DNA from: Halobacillus_B rhizosphaerae
GTDB taxonomy: Bacteria; Bacillota; Bacilli; Bacillales; Halobacillaceae
Length of the DNA stretch: 64,000 bases
NCBI RefSeq assembly: GCF_046719735.1
Contig: NZ_JAUTWQ010000020.1
Coordinates: 1-64,000 of the forward strand
Reading direction: 5' to 3'
The stretch's first letter is position 1. Each line of letters starts with the position of its first letter. Positions 26,768 through 34,906 of the stretch are shown in pieces. Position numbers and translations under genes: made by a program. The notes below the pieces were generated by a model, which was not told the DNA's origin, made no database searches, and was given only the letters and a program-made list of their open reading frames with translations.

Positions 26768-27556
26768 TTAAGACTCCTTCCAATCTGCCATCCTTTGCTG
26801 TATTTGTTTAATTTGTGACGCTGCGGCTGTTTCTCCTGCCGTGACAATTTCCTGTATGTTGGTAAAAGACCGCGAACTATATTTAGAAACATCCGGTCTG
26901 ATCATAACATCCGCGTCAGAGGAAACACCCATAGCTGTTACTAATTCATCCTGCATAATATCAATGCTTTGAATGATGACATCATAAATGGAAGTGATAT
27001 TAGGGTCCGCTTCGAAATGGGCACAATCTACAGCGATTACGATATCTGCCCCCATACTCTTCACTACAGAAACAGGGACACGATCCATTACCCCTCCATC
27101 AATATACAAACGATCGTTAATCCTTTCAGGCACGAAAATTCCTGGAATCCCAATACTGGCACGGACCGCTTCACTAGCAGGTCCATCAGTGAAAATCTTT
27201 TTCTCTCCAGCATAAAGATCTGTCGCTATGATTGACATAGGCAAATTAAATTGATCAATCGTTTTACCAAATGTAAATAAACGGATATATTCCTTTATTC
27301 TGCGCCCCTGAATAAACCCCATTTTGGGAACAGTAAAATCAAGATAATACTTCCGCTTAAAGGTGAAGGCTAATTTGTATAAATTATCAATAGTCTGTCC
27401 AGCAGCAAAAAAAGAACCGACTAAAGCTCCCATGCTGCTCCCGGCAATCAAGTCCACAGGAATCCCGTGATCGTGAAGAACTTTCAAGACACCTAAATGA
27501 GAAAATCCGCGAGCTCCCCCGGAACCAAGGGCTAATCCAATCTTAGGACGGTCCAC
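26768..27556 (-). CDS. ylbK: patatin-like phospholipase family protein YlbK
   Basis: A 262-residue RssA-type patatin. The oxyanion loop is GSGGARGFSHLGVLKVL, the nucleophile Ser lies in GSSMGALVGS, and the Asp of the dyad lies in DGGVMDRVPV. It starts with GTG about 9 bases after AAGGAG. The natural substrate is unknown; the fold predicts lipid acyl hydrolase activity. It is cotranscribed with ylbL and divergent from ylbJ. Confidence 0.93.
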   Translation of the reverse strand: MDRPKIGLALGSGGARGFSHLGVLKVLHDHGIPVDLIAGSSMGALVGSFFAAGQTIDNLYKLAFTFKRKYYLDFTVPKMGFIQGRRIKEYIRLFTFGKTIDQFNLPMSIIATDLYAGEKKIFTDGPASEAVRASIGIPGIFVPERINDRLYIDGGVMDRVPVSVVKSMGADIVIAVDCAHFEADPNITSIYDVIIQSIDIMQDELVTAMGVSSDADVMIRPDVSKYSSRSFTNIQEIVTAGETAAASQIKQIQQRMADWKES

Positions 27557-27688
27557 CTATCATCTCTCCTTGACGTCTCATCTTTGCACTTATTTTATGG
27601 CATAAATCAACCACATATGAGCGTACATATTGAAATAGAGATACGCACAATCGGTGAGTGGTCCAAATATATTTTCATTCTACTATGG

Positions 27689-28918
27689 ATGATTTTAGAA
27701 GTACAGAAAACTGTAAATGGAAAGAAGGGGCTTATCATTGCCAGATTAAAAACCTTATTTCTCACAACATTATCACTGGGACTGACATTTGCACTTATTT
27801 TCTTTCCAAAAGAAGCGTTAACAGCCAGTTTAAGAGGCTTAAATCTCTGGTGGGAGATTGTATTTCCTGCTTTACTCCCCTTTTTCATTACAGCTGAGCT
27901 GCTGATTGGATTTGGAGTGGTACATGGACTGGGTGCGTTGTGTGAAAGAGTAATGCGGCCATTATTTAATGTCCCCGGAGCAGGGGGGTTTGTATGGGTA
28001 ATGGGCATGGCCAGCGGTTATCCCTCTGGAGCAAAATGGACAGTTGATTTAAGGAAGAGCGGACAAGTTACCCGGATTGAAGCCGAAAGACTAGTGGCAT
28101 TCACCAATGCTTCCAGTCCACTCTTTTTATTTGGGGCGGTTGCCGTAGGTTTTTTTCACAATTCTTCACTTGGTCTGCTGCTTGCCCTTTCTCACTACGG
28201 AGGGAATTTTATTATCGGGGTACTTATGAGGTTTTATAAACGAAAAGAAGACAAAGTAAGCGAAGAGGCTCCTCCAGCTTCGTTGCGGAGGGTCTTTGAA
28301 ACGATGCATTCTTCCCGGTTAAAAGATGGACGAACCATAGGTAGGCTAATGGGGGACTCCGTAATAAAATCCGTGGATACTTTACTAATGGTAGGCGGAT
28401 TTATCATGCTCTTTTCCGTAATTACTGAACTAATAAAGCAGACGGGAGCCATTCATCTATTTACGTACTGGCTCCAGTTCACTGCTTTACCAGCAAGCTT
28501 CCACATTCCACTTATAGCAGGACTGCTTGAAATGACAACTGGAATTGGTGCCGTAACCTCCACAAATAACAGCTTGCTCGCTCAGCTTATTCTCGTCAGC
28601 TTTATTCTTGGATTTCATGGATTATCGATCCAGGCGCAAATCGCCAGTATCCTGGCTGATTCTGATATTCGCTTCAAACCTTATGCGTTTGCCCGCCTCG
28701 CTCATGGTGCAATTGCCGCAATGCTTATGGTTATTCTCTACCATTTTTACGGTCCATCTCATGCATTACAAACCACCACACTTCCCAGTACGACACCTCC
28801 ACAGCCCTTTACTTTTCCGATCTTTCAGGAGTTTCAAGTTTACGGTCCTTTGTTAACGATCATAACGATCGGGCTGATGACTTTACTCAAATGGAAGAGA
28901 AGAACGATTGAAAATTAA
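27689..28918 (+). CDS. ylbJ: sporulation integral membrane protein YlbJ
   Basis: Polytopic membrane protein of the YlbJ family with nucleoside-recognition (GATE) segments: FPALLPFFITAELLIGFG, MASGYPSGAKWTVDLRKSG, FTNASSPLFLFGAVAVGFF and LLEMTTGIGAV. In B. subtilis it is made in the mother cell and needed for resistant spores; its substrate is unknown. The frame is open from 27584, but the ATG at 27689 gives about 409 residues, as expected for the family, and puts a short tail before the first helix. The true start is uncertain. Confidence 0.9.
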   Translation: MILEVQKTVNGKKGLIIARLKTLFLTTLSLGLTFALIFFPKEALTASLRGLNLWWEIVFPALLPFFITAELLIGFGVVHGLGALCERVMRPLFNVPGAGGFVWVMGMASGYPSGAKWTVDLRKSGQVTRIEAERLVAFTNASSPLFLFGAVAVGFFHNSSLGLLLALSHYGGNFIIGVLMRFYKRKEDKVSEEAPPASLRRVFETMHSSRLKDGRTIGRLMGDSVIKSVDTLLMVGGFIMLFSVITELIKQTGAIHLFTYWLQFTALPASFHIPLIAGLLEMTTGIGAVTSTNNSLLAQLILVSFILGFHGLSIQAQIASILADSDIRFKPYAFARLAHGAIAAMLMVILYHFYGPSHALQTTTLPSTTPPQPFTFPIFQEFQVYGPLLTIITIGLMTLLKWKRRTIEN

Positions 28919-28948
28919 CAGCCGCTGCAGATACCCCTGCAGCGGCTG
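28919..28948. terminator. hairpin between convergent ylbJ and coaD
   Basis: Perfect 11-bp stem CAGCCGCTGCA / TGCAGCGGCTG. The T-runs on either side are weak, but the position between two convergent stop codons fits a shared terminator. Confidence 0.75.
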
Positions 28949-28950
28949 AA

Positions 28951-29430
28951 TTACTGATATTTTTCCTTTAAGGCTTCTTCTACTGAAGGAGGGACTAAAT
29001 CTGAAATATTCGCCCGATACTTCGCTACCTCTTTAACTATACTCGAACTTAAGAAAGAATATTGATTATTGGTCATCATAAAAAACGTTTCAATCTTTTC
29101 ATTTAACTTGCGATTCATAGAAGTAATCTGCATTTCATATTCAAAGTCGCTGACAGCTCTCAAGCCTCGAATAATCGCTTGAGCATTCTTCTCTTCCGCA
29201 TAATCCATTAATAAACCACTGCAAGAATCTACGGATACATTCTCCATATCTGCAGTCACTTCTTTAATGAGTCGCACTCTTTCATTTACATCAAATAAAG
29301 GCGCCTTGCTCTGATTATTAAAAACGGCCACGATAAGGTGGTCAAAAACTTTCGCCCCACGTTGAATAATATCCAAATGACCATATGTAACTGGATCAAA
29401 ACTTCCTGGGCAAATTGCTAAACGTGTCAT
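28951..29430 (-). CDS. coaD: pantetheine-phosphate adenylyltransferase
   Basis: Adenylylates 4'-phosphopantetheine to dephospho-CoA. The 159 residues begin with the nucleotidyltransferase motif PGSFDPVTYGHLDIIQRG and include AIIRGLRAVSDFEYE and the ISSTxVR-equivalent FLSSSIVKEVAKY. GAAGGAG lies ahead of the ATG, which overlaps the rsmD stop by four bases. rsmD-coaD is a widely conserved pair (ylbH-ylbI). Confidence 0.97.
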   Translation of the reverse strand: MTRLAICPGSFDPVTYGHLDIIQRGAKVFDHLIVAVFNNQSKAPLFDVNERVRLIKEVTADMENVSVDSCSGLLMDYAEEKNAQAIIRGLRAVSDFEYEMQITSMNRKLNEKIETFFMMTNNQYSFLSSSIVKEVAKYRANISDLVPPSVEEALKEKYQ

Positions 29431-29990
29431 GTTAACGCTCCTTCACTATAAATCGATACTCCAATGTTGCTTCCATATCTTTCTGATTTCACCAATTGCA
29501 GACGCCCTGCTGCATCAAGAATTTCCTCACTCGCATCATGTTCACACACAATGACACCACCTTCAGCTAACAGCTGGCTATCTAACAGTTTTTCCATTAA
29601 TTCTTTATAGGAAAACTTTTTATAAGGTGGATCGAGGAAAATCAAATCAAACGATAACCCACGTTTGCTTGCTGCTTTTATAGCACGCCAGGCATCTGTT
29701 TTAAAAACCTCGCACCGCTCTTTTAAATCCAGAATCTCTAAATTTTCATAGATGGTCTGAATAGCTTTTTGCTGTTGATCGACAAATACACAGGTATCTA
29801 TACCACGGCTTAACGCTTCCAAGCCTAATCCACCGCTTCCGGCAAAAAGATCAAGAGCTGATCCGCCTTCAAAGAAGGGGCCGATCATGTGAAAAACTGA
29901 TTCTTTCACTTTATCTGTGGTGGGTCGTGTTTTATGGGTAGGGACAGATTTTAACTGCCTTCCTTTATGTTCTCCTGCAATGACTCTCAT
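29427..29990 (-). CDS. rsmD: 16S rRNA (guanine966-N2)-methyltransferase RsmD
   Basis: A 187-residue class I methyltransferase. It begins MRVIAGEHKGRQLKSVPT, the SAM motif is ALDLFAGSGGLGLEALSRG, and the catalytic motif is FLDPPYKK, as in RsmD/YhhF. The start follows AGAGGTG. It is the first gene of the rsmD-coaD unit; the 710-base gap upstream must contain its promoter. Confidence 0.95.
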   Translation of the reverse strand: MRVIAGEHKGRQLKSVPTHKTRPTTDKVKESVFHMIGPFFEGGSALDLFAGSGGLGLEALSRGIDTCVFVDQQQKAIQTIYENLEILDLKERCEVFKTDAWRAIKAASKRGLSFDLIFLDPPYKKFSYKELMEKLLDSQLLAEGGVIVCEHDASEEILDAAGRLQLVKSERYGSNIGVSIYSEGALT

Positions 29991-30150
29991 GACTTATACA
30001 CCTCTTTTGACAGCGTTCTCCATAATCCTACCATAAAATTGCGGGAGCAGGAAATTCCCCCTCTTAAACGTAAGTTTTGTCATTTAATAGGAATTTTGGT
30101 TACTCAATGATTAGGTTTAGATCTAATGTAATTTCTTATTCCCATATCTG

Positions 30151-30316
30151 GAAGACTCAGTTTTGAGACATCTAGAAGATATAAACGATTTCCGAAACGG
30201 TTAACAGTGAGTCGAGGTCGGGGAAATAAATTGCCCAGCTGCATCGCCCGCCCGCGGAAAGCGAGTCGTTCCCCGCAGCCCCTGCAATCTCAACAAATGT
30301 CTCGAAATGAAGTCTT
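30151..30316. repeat. MITE-like intergenic repeat with terminal inverted repeats
   Basis: The ends are imperfect inverted repeats of about 20 bases: GAAGACTCAGTTTTGAGACA on the left, and ATGTCTCGAAATGAAGTCTT on the right, whose complement reads AAGACTTCATTTCGAGACAT. The interior is GC-rich against an AT-rich background (CCGCCCGCGGAAAGCGAGTC) and shares a core with positions 1-56. Similar GC-rich palindromic elements are scattered between genes in many Bacillaceae. No transposase is encoded. Confidence 0.6.
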
Positions 30317-30461
30317 ACACAATCCTGCACTTAACTTCAAGACTTAATTTCGAATTAGCATTTTGTAATTCAAAACAATATCCACTTTTAAAATCAAGAA
30401 AAAAGGAAAATTCTTTACTTGAATTGAATAAACCGTTCATTACGCGGTCATACTAGCTTGT

Positions 30462-30602
30462 GAAGCAGATTACTGCTTCTGAAAACGGAGAAGACTTAAA
30501 TCCCCATAAGTTCTTCCTCCGGTTTCTCCTCTCCCTTTACTTTTTTGTCTCATAACTGATTCAAAAAAGCAGGGCTGTTCATATGGACAGCCCTATTTTT
30601 TT
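30462..30602 (+). ncRNA. candidate structured RNA or leader ending in a terminator
   Basis: Three consecutive hairpins lie in gene-free DNA: GAAGCAG-ATTA-CTGCTTC (30462-30479); a longer bulged stem pairing 30483-30498 with 30507-30525; and the terminator AGGGCTGT / ACAGCCCT followed by seven T (30571-30602). No gene upstream on the plus strand needs a terminator here, so the segment may be a small RNA, or a leader that attenuates the gene at 30701. No known riboswitch or T-box motif was recognised. Confidence 0.35.
30565..30602. terminator. Rho-independent terminator in gene-free DNA
   Basis: An 8-bp stem AGGGCTGT / ACAGCCCT, flanked by six A on the left and seven T on the right, can work on both strands. 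It stands about 100 bases upstream of the plus-strand gene at 30701. Confidence 0.8.
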
Positions 30603-30700
30603 ATGTAAAAATGTCCCTGAGTGAAAATCGAATGCACCTTCCCCAGCCATACCAATCCATGCTAAAGTAAATGGAGGTAAGATAGAAAGGAAGATCCAAA

Positions 30701-31090
30701 ATGATGCAGAAATTTATTGAACTCGGAGAAGGATACTCCGATTTATATGAGTTAATTGAATTAGGTAATCGAATGCCAGGAAGGATCCAGCATGCTATTG
30801 CCTTTTATTGCGAAAAAAACGGGAAGTCAGCCGCTTCTTTTGCCCTCGTCATGCATCCAGCATTAGAAGATAAATTCCAGCCGATTTATATTTGCAGAGA
30901 AGGTATTCCGAACCCGCACGAAACACCAAATCAGAGATATCAATTATTCAAAGAAATGACAGAGCGAGCAGATAAGAAAATCGCAGAATTCACGATAAAA
31001 CCATCCAACCTATTTCCAGAAATAGATTTGTTTTATCAGCATTTAATTGGCATTCTAAGAACAAATAAATTCCTTCCGCCGCTATCCTAA
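30701..31090 (+). CDS. conserved hypothetical protein of Bacillaceae
   Basis: A 129-residue soluble protein beginning MMQKFIELGEGYSDLYELIE, then HAIAFYCEKNGKSAASFALV, a stretch FQPIYICREGIPNPHE, and a C-terminus PEIDLFYQHLIGILRTNKFL. I recall homologues near ylbG-ylbH in other Bacillaceae, but no function is known to me; kinase labels seen on such proteins have no visible support here, since no ATP-binding motif is present. It starts at a double ATG after AAAGGAAG and is convergent with ylbG. Confidence 0.8.
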   Translation: MMQKFIELGEGYSDLYELIELGNRMPGRIQHAIAFYCEKNGKSAASFALVMHPALEDKFQPIYICREGIPNPHETPNQRYQLFKEMTERADKKIAEFTIKPSNLFPEIDLFYQHLIGILRTNKFLPPLS

Positions 31091-31172
31091 TTTCTAATTG
31101 TATTAATATAATAAGCTGACACTGACACTGGATACTTATTTGTTAATGAAATGAACCCATCCACTATCCATT

Positions 31173-31202
31173 AAAAAAGCGTTCGTGAAGGTCACGAACG
31201 CC
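31173..31202 (-). terminator. terminator of ylbG
   Basis: Perfect 10-bp stem GCGTTCGTGA / TCACGAACGC followed by six T on the minus strand, seven bases after the ylbG stop codon. Confidence 0.9.
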
Positions 31203-31208
31203 AATTGT

Positions 31209-31484
31209 TTAAATCCCCATTTTGTAATCATACTGTTTTGCTTTATCAGGTTTAGCATTTTCATACTCTGTCCGCACCTCAGGTTTAAGCGAAGGAATAA
31301 CTCGGGAAACAAATGGTAAACGCTCCAGCTTTTCCATTTTTTCTTCAAGTTCTTCTTGATCTACATAAACAAGAGCATATTTCAGCTTCTTCGAGGCGTG
31401 AATTAAGTGTCCATGCTTTTTAATTTGTCTAATATTCTTCATGTGTTGAAAATAGACAACCATACCTTGCCGTTTCGTTCTCAT
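31209..31484 (-). CDS. ylbG: YlbG family protein (DUF2129)
   Basis: A 91-residue basic cytoplasmic protein: KRQGMVVYFQHMKNIRQIKK, then HASKKLKYALVYVD, and PSLKPEVRTEYENAKPDKA before the C-terminal KQYDYKMGI. This matches B. subtilis YlbG. The function is unknown. In B. subtilis it directly follows ylbF; here a plus-strand gene separates them. Confidence 0.9.
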   Translation of the reverse strand: MRTKRQGMVVYFQHMKNIRQIKKHGHLIHASKKLKYALVYVDQEELEEKMEKLERLPFVSRVIPSLKPEVRTEYENAKPDKAKQYDYKMGI

Positions 31485-31576
31485 GGCTACTCCCTACTTT
31501 ATAAAGTATTTGTAGTTATTTTATCAAATCCAACCCTTTAGGGCAATCCTGCATGGATGATGAAAGGTGTGAGAGG

Positions 31577-31912
31577 ATGACAATATTAACAGATCACGAA
31601 CGAGCATTTCAAATATTCCAGAAACAGCTCATTGAGTCAGACTACTTGAAAGAAGTTCGTTTTAAAACTTATGCAGGTCTTCCATTTTTGTACGTCCTGC
31701 CCAACCCAGAGAATCCGAGGGAGGTCATAGAAAACGAAATTAAACGTGCCGCTGCAAAGGGAATGAAAGGGAAAAGCCTGACTCTTACGATGAGTTTTGT
31801 GCGTAAGAATCAGGCAGAATATGTTTACAGGATACGTTTTTTAGTGCCGCAAAGAAAGATGTTCTGCTGTGGAAATCTATGTGACGACTGCATTCGATTT
31901 ACGAATCCTTAG
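31577..31912 (+). CDS. unrecognised small protein with CC-x3-C-x2-C motif
   Basis: A 111-residue protein starting MTILTDHERAFQIFQKQLIE, about 7 bases after AAAGGTG (an upstream in-frame ATG at 31553 has no site). It looks like an alpha/beta domain (YVLPNPENPREVIENEIKRA, SLTLTMSFVRKNQAEYVYRI) and ends with FCCGNLCDDCIRFTNP, four closely spaced cysteines that could bind a metal. Its stop codon abuts the ylbF stop with no base between, so the two convergent genes share no terminator. I do not recognise the family. Confidence 0.65.
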   Translation: MTILTDHERAFQIFQKQLIESDYLKEVRFKTYAGLPFLYVLPNPENPREVIENEIKRAAAKGMKGKSLTLTMSFVRKNQAEYVYRIRFLVPQRKMFCCGNLCDDCIRFTNP

Positions 31913-32350
31913 TTATGATGCGCAGCCGCATCCGCCGCCGCTTCCACATCCGCAGCCTGAGTCTGTTAATGCCATGCCATTCCTTGGAACTTTAATTTGG
32001 TCACTCACACTGAAGGCTACACTCTGGCTAATTTCATCCAGCAGCTTCTGTACTTCTCGTTCAGCCTTCTTATACTGGGCGACCTTTTCATGCATGTCCA
32101 TCTCCCGTTTCACACTGCGGACGCGTTTCATAATGTTGTTATAATCGGGATGGTAGCGTCCAAATCTTTGTACATCCTCGTAATGTTCTTTTATATCTTG
32201 AAATTTCTTTATTAAAATTTGGGCATCCTGGTCTTCTTCAAGTTCGAGTTTCGACTGTTGATAATGAACCATTGTCTCTGATTCCATCACCATTTGACCT
32301 ATTAATTCTGAACGGTCAAGCAAATCGACAATTTCTATTGTAGCTAGCAT
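31913..32350 (-). CDS. ylbF: YlbF/RicF regulator, YmcA-YlbF-YaaT complex subunit
   Basis: A 145-residue helical protein of the YlbF/YmcA family (helices around KLELEEDQDAQILIKKFQDI and VKREMDMHEKVAQYKKAERE). Its C-terminal tail CGCGSGGGCGCAS has four cysteines; in B. subtilis RicF the tail cysteines help bind Fe-S clusters in the RicAFT complex, which acts with RNase Y and affects competence, biofilm formation and sporulation. The partners ymcA and yaaT are not in this window. Confidence 0.93.
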   Translation of the reverse strand: MLATIEIVDLLDRSELIGQMVMESETMVHYQQSKLELEEDQDAQILIKKFQDIKEHYEDVQRFGRYHPDYNNIMKRVRSVKREMDMHEKVAQYKKAEREVQKLLDEISQSVAFSVSDQIKVPRNGMALTDSGCGCGSGGGCGCAS

Positions 32351-32618
32351 AATTGCTGTCCACCTCCACCTTTATCATATCAAATACTAAGACAGAATGA
32401 AATCAGGATTTCCTTTTACTGGGGTTTCTTTTTTTGGATAGGGGAGATTTACTGCCATTTCTCTTGCTTGAACGGGTACATTAACATAAGACAGCCCCGC
32501 CATATCATGCGGGGCCGCAGAAGATTTCCTAAACCTCTATTTAGCTTCACTTCTTCTAAGCGGAGTATTGTATGATCGAGGATTCAACTACAAAGATACT
32601 ACTGCAGCTAGTCAAGCA
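32351..32618. other. gap between ylbD and ylbF (no ylbE)
   Basis: B. subtilis has ylbE here. I find no ylbE-like frame on either strand. The gap holds a GC-rich hairpin (GCCCCGC / GCGGGGC, 32494-32515), probably the ylbD terminator with a weak T-run, and the ylbF leader. Confidence 0.6.
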
Positions 32619-32984
32619 TTAATAATAGGGGTACTCAATTTGTCTGCGCTTTACATTGCTTTCCTGTTTAACGTTGGTGATTAATTGCTGAATCTGCCCG
32701 ATTGCTCCATTCAGCTCCTCAATATGTTTGGAGACTTCCTCCCAATTCACATCCTGCATAAGTTCTCCCAGCTGTTTCATCCAGTCCTTCTTGTTATTCT
32801 GGCCGCCTTTTCTCACTTTAGGCAGGGAATCCCAAAATGGGTCATCTTCTCCAAGAATCATCCATTTTTCATAATAACTCTGGATGTAGCTGTGATTTTT
32901 CCGTAATTGCTCCTTAACCCTTGGATTATCGTCTACAAATTCTTTAAACTTTTTCACACTAGGGTGTAATGCATCAGTATTCAT
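32619..32984 (-). CDS. ylbD: YlbD family spore coat-associated protein
   Basis: A 121-residue acidic/amphipathic protein: LHPSVKKFKEFVDDNPRV, YEKWMILGEDDPFWDSL, and a C-terminal half with a conserved helix (WMKQLGELMQDVNWEEVSKH) and a tyrosine-containing end IEYPYY. It matches the YlbD coat protein family. The start at ATG 32984 has GAGGTG at 8 bases; the in-frame GTG at 32993 falls within the leader. Confidence 0.88.
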   Translation of the reverse strand: MNTDALHPSVKKFKEFVDDNPRVKEQLRKNHSYIQSYYEKWMILGEDDPFWDSLPKVRKGGQNNKKDWMKQLGELMQDVNWEEVSKHIEELNGAIGQIQQLITNVKQESNVKRRQIEYPYY

Positions 32985-33043
32985 GTTGGTCACACCTCAC
33001 TATTAGAACTACTCTATAGCCTATGCAGAAGAAGTGCCCACGT

Positions 33044-34087
33044 TCATGGAAGTGTGACATAATCCTGTGTATAATAGCGGTGATACACACCCACTCCGAT
33101 GTGGGTATATTTCTTCTCAAGCATCGTCTTTCTATGACCAGAGCTGTTCAGCCAGCCGTGGATAGCTGCTGCTGCATCGACATACTGGGAAGCAATATTC
33201 TCCCCCGCCATCACGTAATTGACCTGACCGTTTTGCAACCTTTCTTTCAGACCGTTTCCATCAGGTGAGACATGAGAAAAGTACTGACGAGTCTCCATGT
33301 CCTGACTATGGAGAAAAGCCACCTGGGATGCCTTAGGAAGCAATGTCAGGTTACCTGCATTATGCTCTCTTCTTATAAAGTTTGTCATCGAAAAGACCTG
33401 TCGTTCCATACCATCTTCTATTTGATCCCATTCTTCATTGGAAAGATTCTCGGATTGTGGCAGCTGGCCTCTGTAAACAATTTTATAAGGCTGAAGCTTT
33501 AAAAGAATATCATTGCGCAAAACCCTGACCGCTATTAACTGATTAGTGAAAGTATCAAAATATAATTGCGCTGTCCAATGATCGTTCAGTGAAATAAGCG
33601 GGCGAGCTTTTACATCATTTGCGTTTAGCTCCAGTTTATAATCTCCTTCACTCGAGAGGCTGAATTCCTTTTTAAATGAAAATTGTTTTTGGAGTTTGGC
33701 ATAAGGATCTCCAATATTAAATGGAGGATCTTTATCTTGAGTACTGAAAGTTATACCGGTTACCACGGTACCATCTTTAATACCAAATTGATTATACTCA
33801 TTTTCACCTTGATTGAAGGTCCACCACTCATAGCCGTAGCCGCTTTTTTCAATTCGGACTGGTTCCCCAAACTCTCCGATTAGTTCCTCTGAAGAAGCCC
33901 CCATCCATTGAAAAAATGAACCGCTCGCTACTTTCGAAGATGACTCTCTCTGAGGGGTCGTCTGATCTGAATAGGTGACTGCATTGGTATCGTTATCAGT
34001 CTCGTCGGGCTCATTATTTTCCGGTAGAGCCATGAGTATTGCTCCCCCAATAAGAAAAACAAATACCACTAGGAAAAACTTCTTCAT
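33044..34087 (-). CDS. ylbC: CAP-domain protein YlbC
   Basis: A 347-residue secreted or membrane-anchored protein. An N-terminal hydrophobic segment (FFLVVFVFLIGGAILMAL) and an acidic linker (NNEPDETDNDTN) precede a CAP-associated N-domain (about 60-200) and a C-terminal CAP/SCP domain with SQDMETRQYFSHVSPDGNG, AGENIASQY and GWLNSSGHRKTMLEKKY. This is the architecture of B. subtilis YlbC. The function is unknown. The acidic linker fits a salt-adapted exported protein. Confidence 0.92.
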   Translation of the reverse strand: MKKFFLVVFVFLIGGAILMALPENNEPDETDNDTNAVTYSDQTTPQRESSSKVASGSFFQWMGASSEELIGEFGEPVRIEKSGYGYEWWTFNQGENEYNQFGIKDGTVVTGITFSTQDKDPPFNIGDPYAKLQKQFSFKKEFSLSSEGDYKLELNANDVKARPLISLNDHWTAQLYFDTFTNQLIAVRVLRNDILLKLQPYKIVYRGQLPQSENLSNEEWDQIEDGMERQVFSMTNFIRREHNAGNLTLLPKASQVAFLHSQDMETRQYFSHVSPDGNGLKERLQNGQVNYVMAGENIASQYVDAAAAIHGWLNSSGHRKTMLEKKYTHIGVGVYHRYYTQDYVTLP

Positions 34088-34277
34088 TTCGTAAAACTCC
34101 TCGTATTATCACTCTAATACCAATTATAGTTCAGATAAACTTCTCTATGAATAAAATAACATAAAACCATAAATTTCGAAGGGTTGGACTAAAATTACTA
34201 AATGATGAATTTTTCAGAAGTAATCCATTCATAAGATAAGCGGCCTGCTATAATCAGCAAGCCGCACATCGAATTAC

Positions 34278-34706
34278 TTAATGAAGTTCAGGTCGTTCGG
34301 AAATATCCTGCAAAGCTACGCCTGCAGCATGATCAGATTTGGCATCGATAGACAAATCGCCTAAAGAAATAATCCCTGTCAATTTACCATTCTCCACAAC
34401 AGGAAGCCTGCGGATTTGGTGCTGTGCCATTTGCTTACTTGCTTCTTCCAGCGTTGCATCTTTCGCAACGTGGTACAAATGATCACTCATTACCTGCTGA
34501 ATCGGCGTAGTCTCTGCTTTCTTATCTGCATAGCCGCGCAATACTAAGTCCCGGTCAGTTACCATACCCATTAAGTTTCCTTCGGTATCACAAACTGGAA
34601 CGGCTCCGATATTTTTTTGCTTCATGATACGCGCTGCATCATAAAGGGTGTCATCCGTATGACAGACAGAAACATCACTTGTCATGATATCTTTTACAGT
34701 CTTCAT
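34278..34706 (-). CDS. ylbB: CBS domain protein YlbB
   Basis: A 142-residue protein made of two CBS motifs (VKDIMTSDVSVCHTDDTLYD and IQQVMSDHLYHVAKDATLEE), each with the GAVPV/RRLPV plus GMVTDRDLV/GIISLGDL signature. Such pairs bind adenine nucleotides or NAD(H) and act as sensors. Start at ATG 34706, with AAGGAGG at 7 bases; the upstream extension of the frame is not conserved. It is followed by a hairpin GCGGC..GCCGC at 34240-34265. Confidence 0.92.
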   Translation of the reverse strand: MKTVKDIMTSDVSVCHTDDTLYDAARIMKQKNIGAVPVCDTEGNLMGMVTDRDLVLRGYADKKAETTPIQQVMSDHLYHVAKDATLEEASKQMAQHQIRRLPVVENGKLTGIISLGDLSIDAKSDHAAGVALQDISERPELH

Positions 34707-34906
34707 ATAGCTCCTCCTTAAGTAATCGAATTTCAATATATAGTGTCCCCGTATTATTAAATTTATTACATGCAAGCAGAACTCTTTTATAGTATAATTA
34801 AGTGACTAATGAGTACCGTATGAAATAGGGCAGTGATGCAATTGCAAGTTCGCTTTTTTCATATTAATATTAAGTTAGATACATACCAACTTTGTGAGGT
34901 GGAAAA

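Larger units (their letters stand above)
29991..30700. other. 710-base gene-free region
   Basis: This gap between the divergent rsmD and the 30701 gene has no credible reading frame. It contains the rsmD leader, a MITE-like repeat (30151-30316), an AT-rich stretch, then two hairpins and a terminator (30462-30602), and finally about 100 bases leading to the plus-strand gene. Each part is listed separately. Confidence 0.8.

Noticed and set aside
31869..32144. 91-codon plus-strand frame opposite ylbF
   Set aside because: It is antisense to a well-conserved gene, and overlaps the end of the 31577 gene in another frame.
32387..32458. 23-codon minus-strand frame between ylbD and ylbF
   Set aside because: It lacks a GG-containing ribosome site and lies downstream of a hairpin; no similarity to YlbE.
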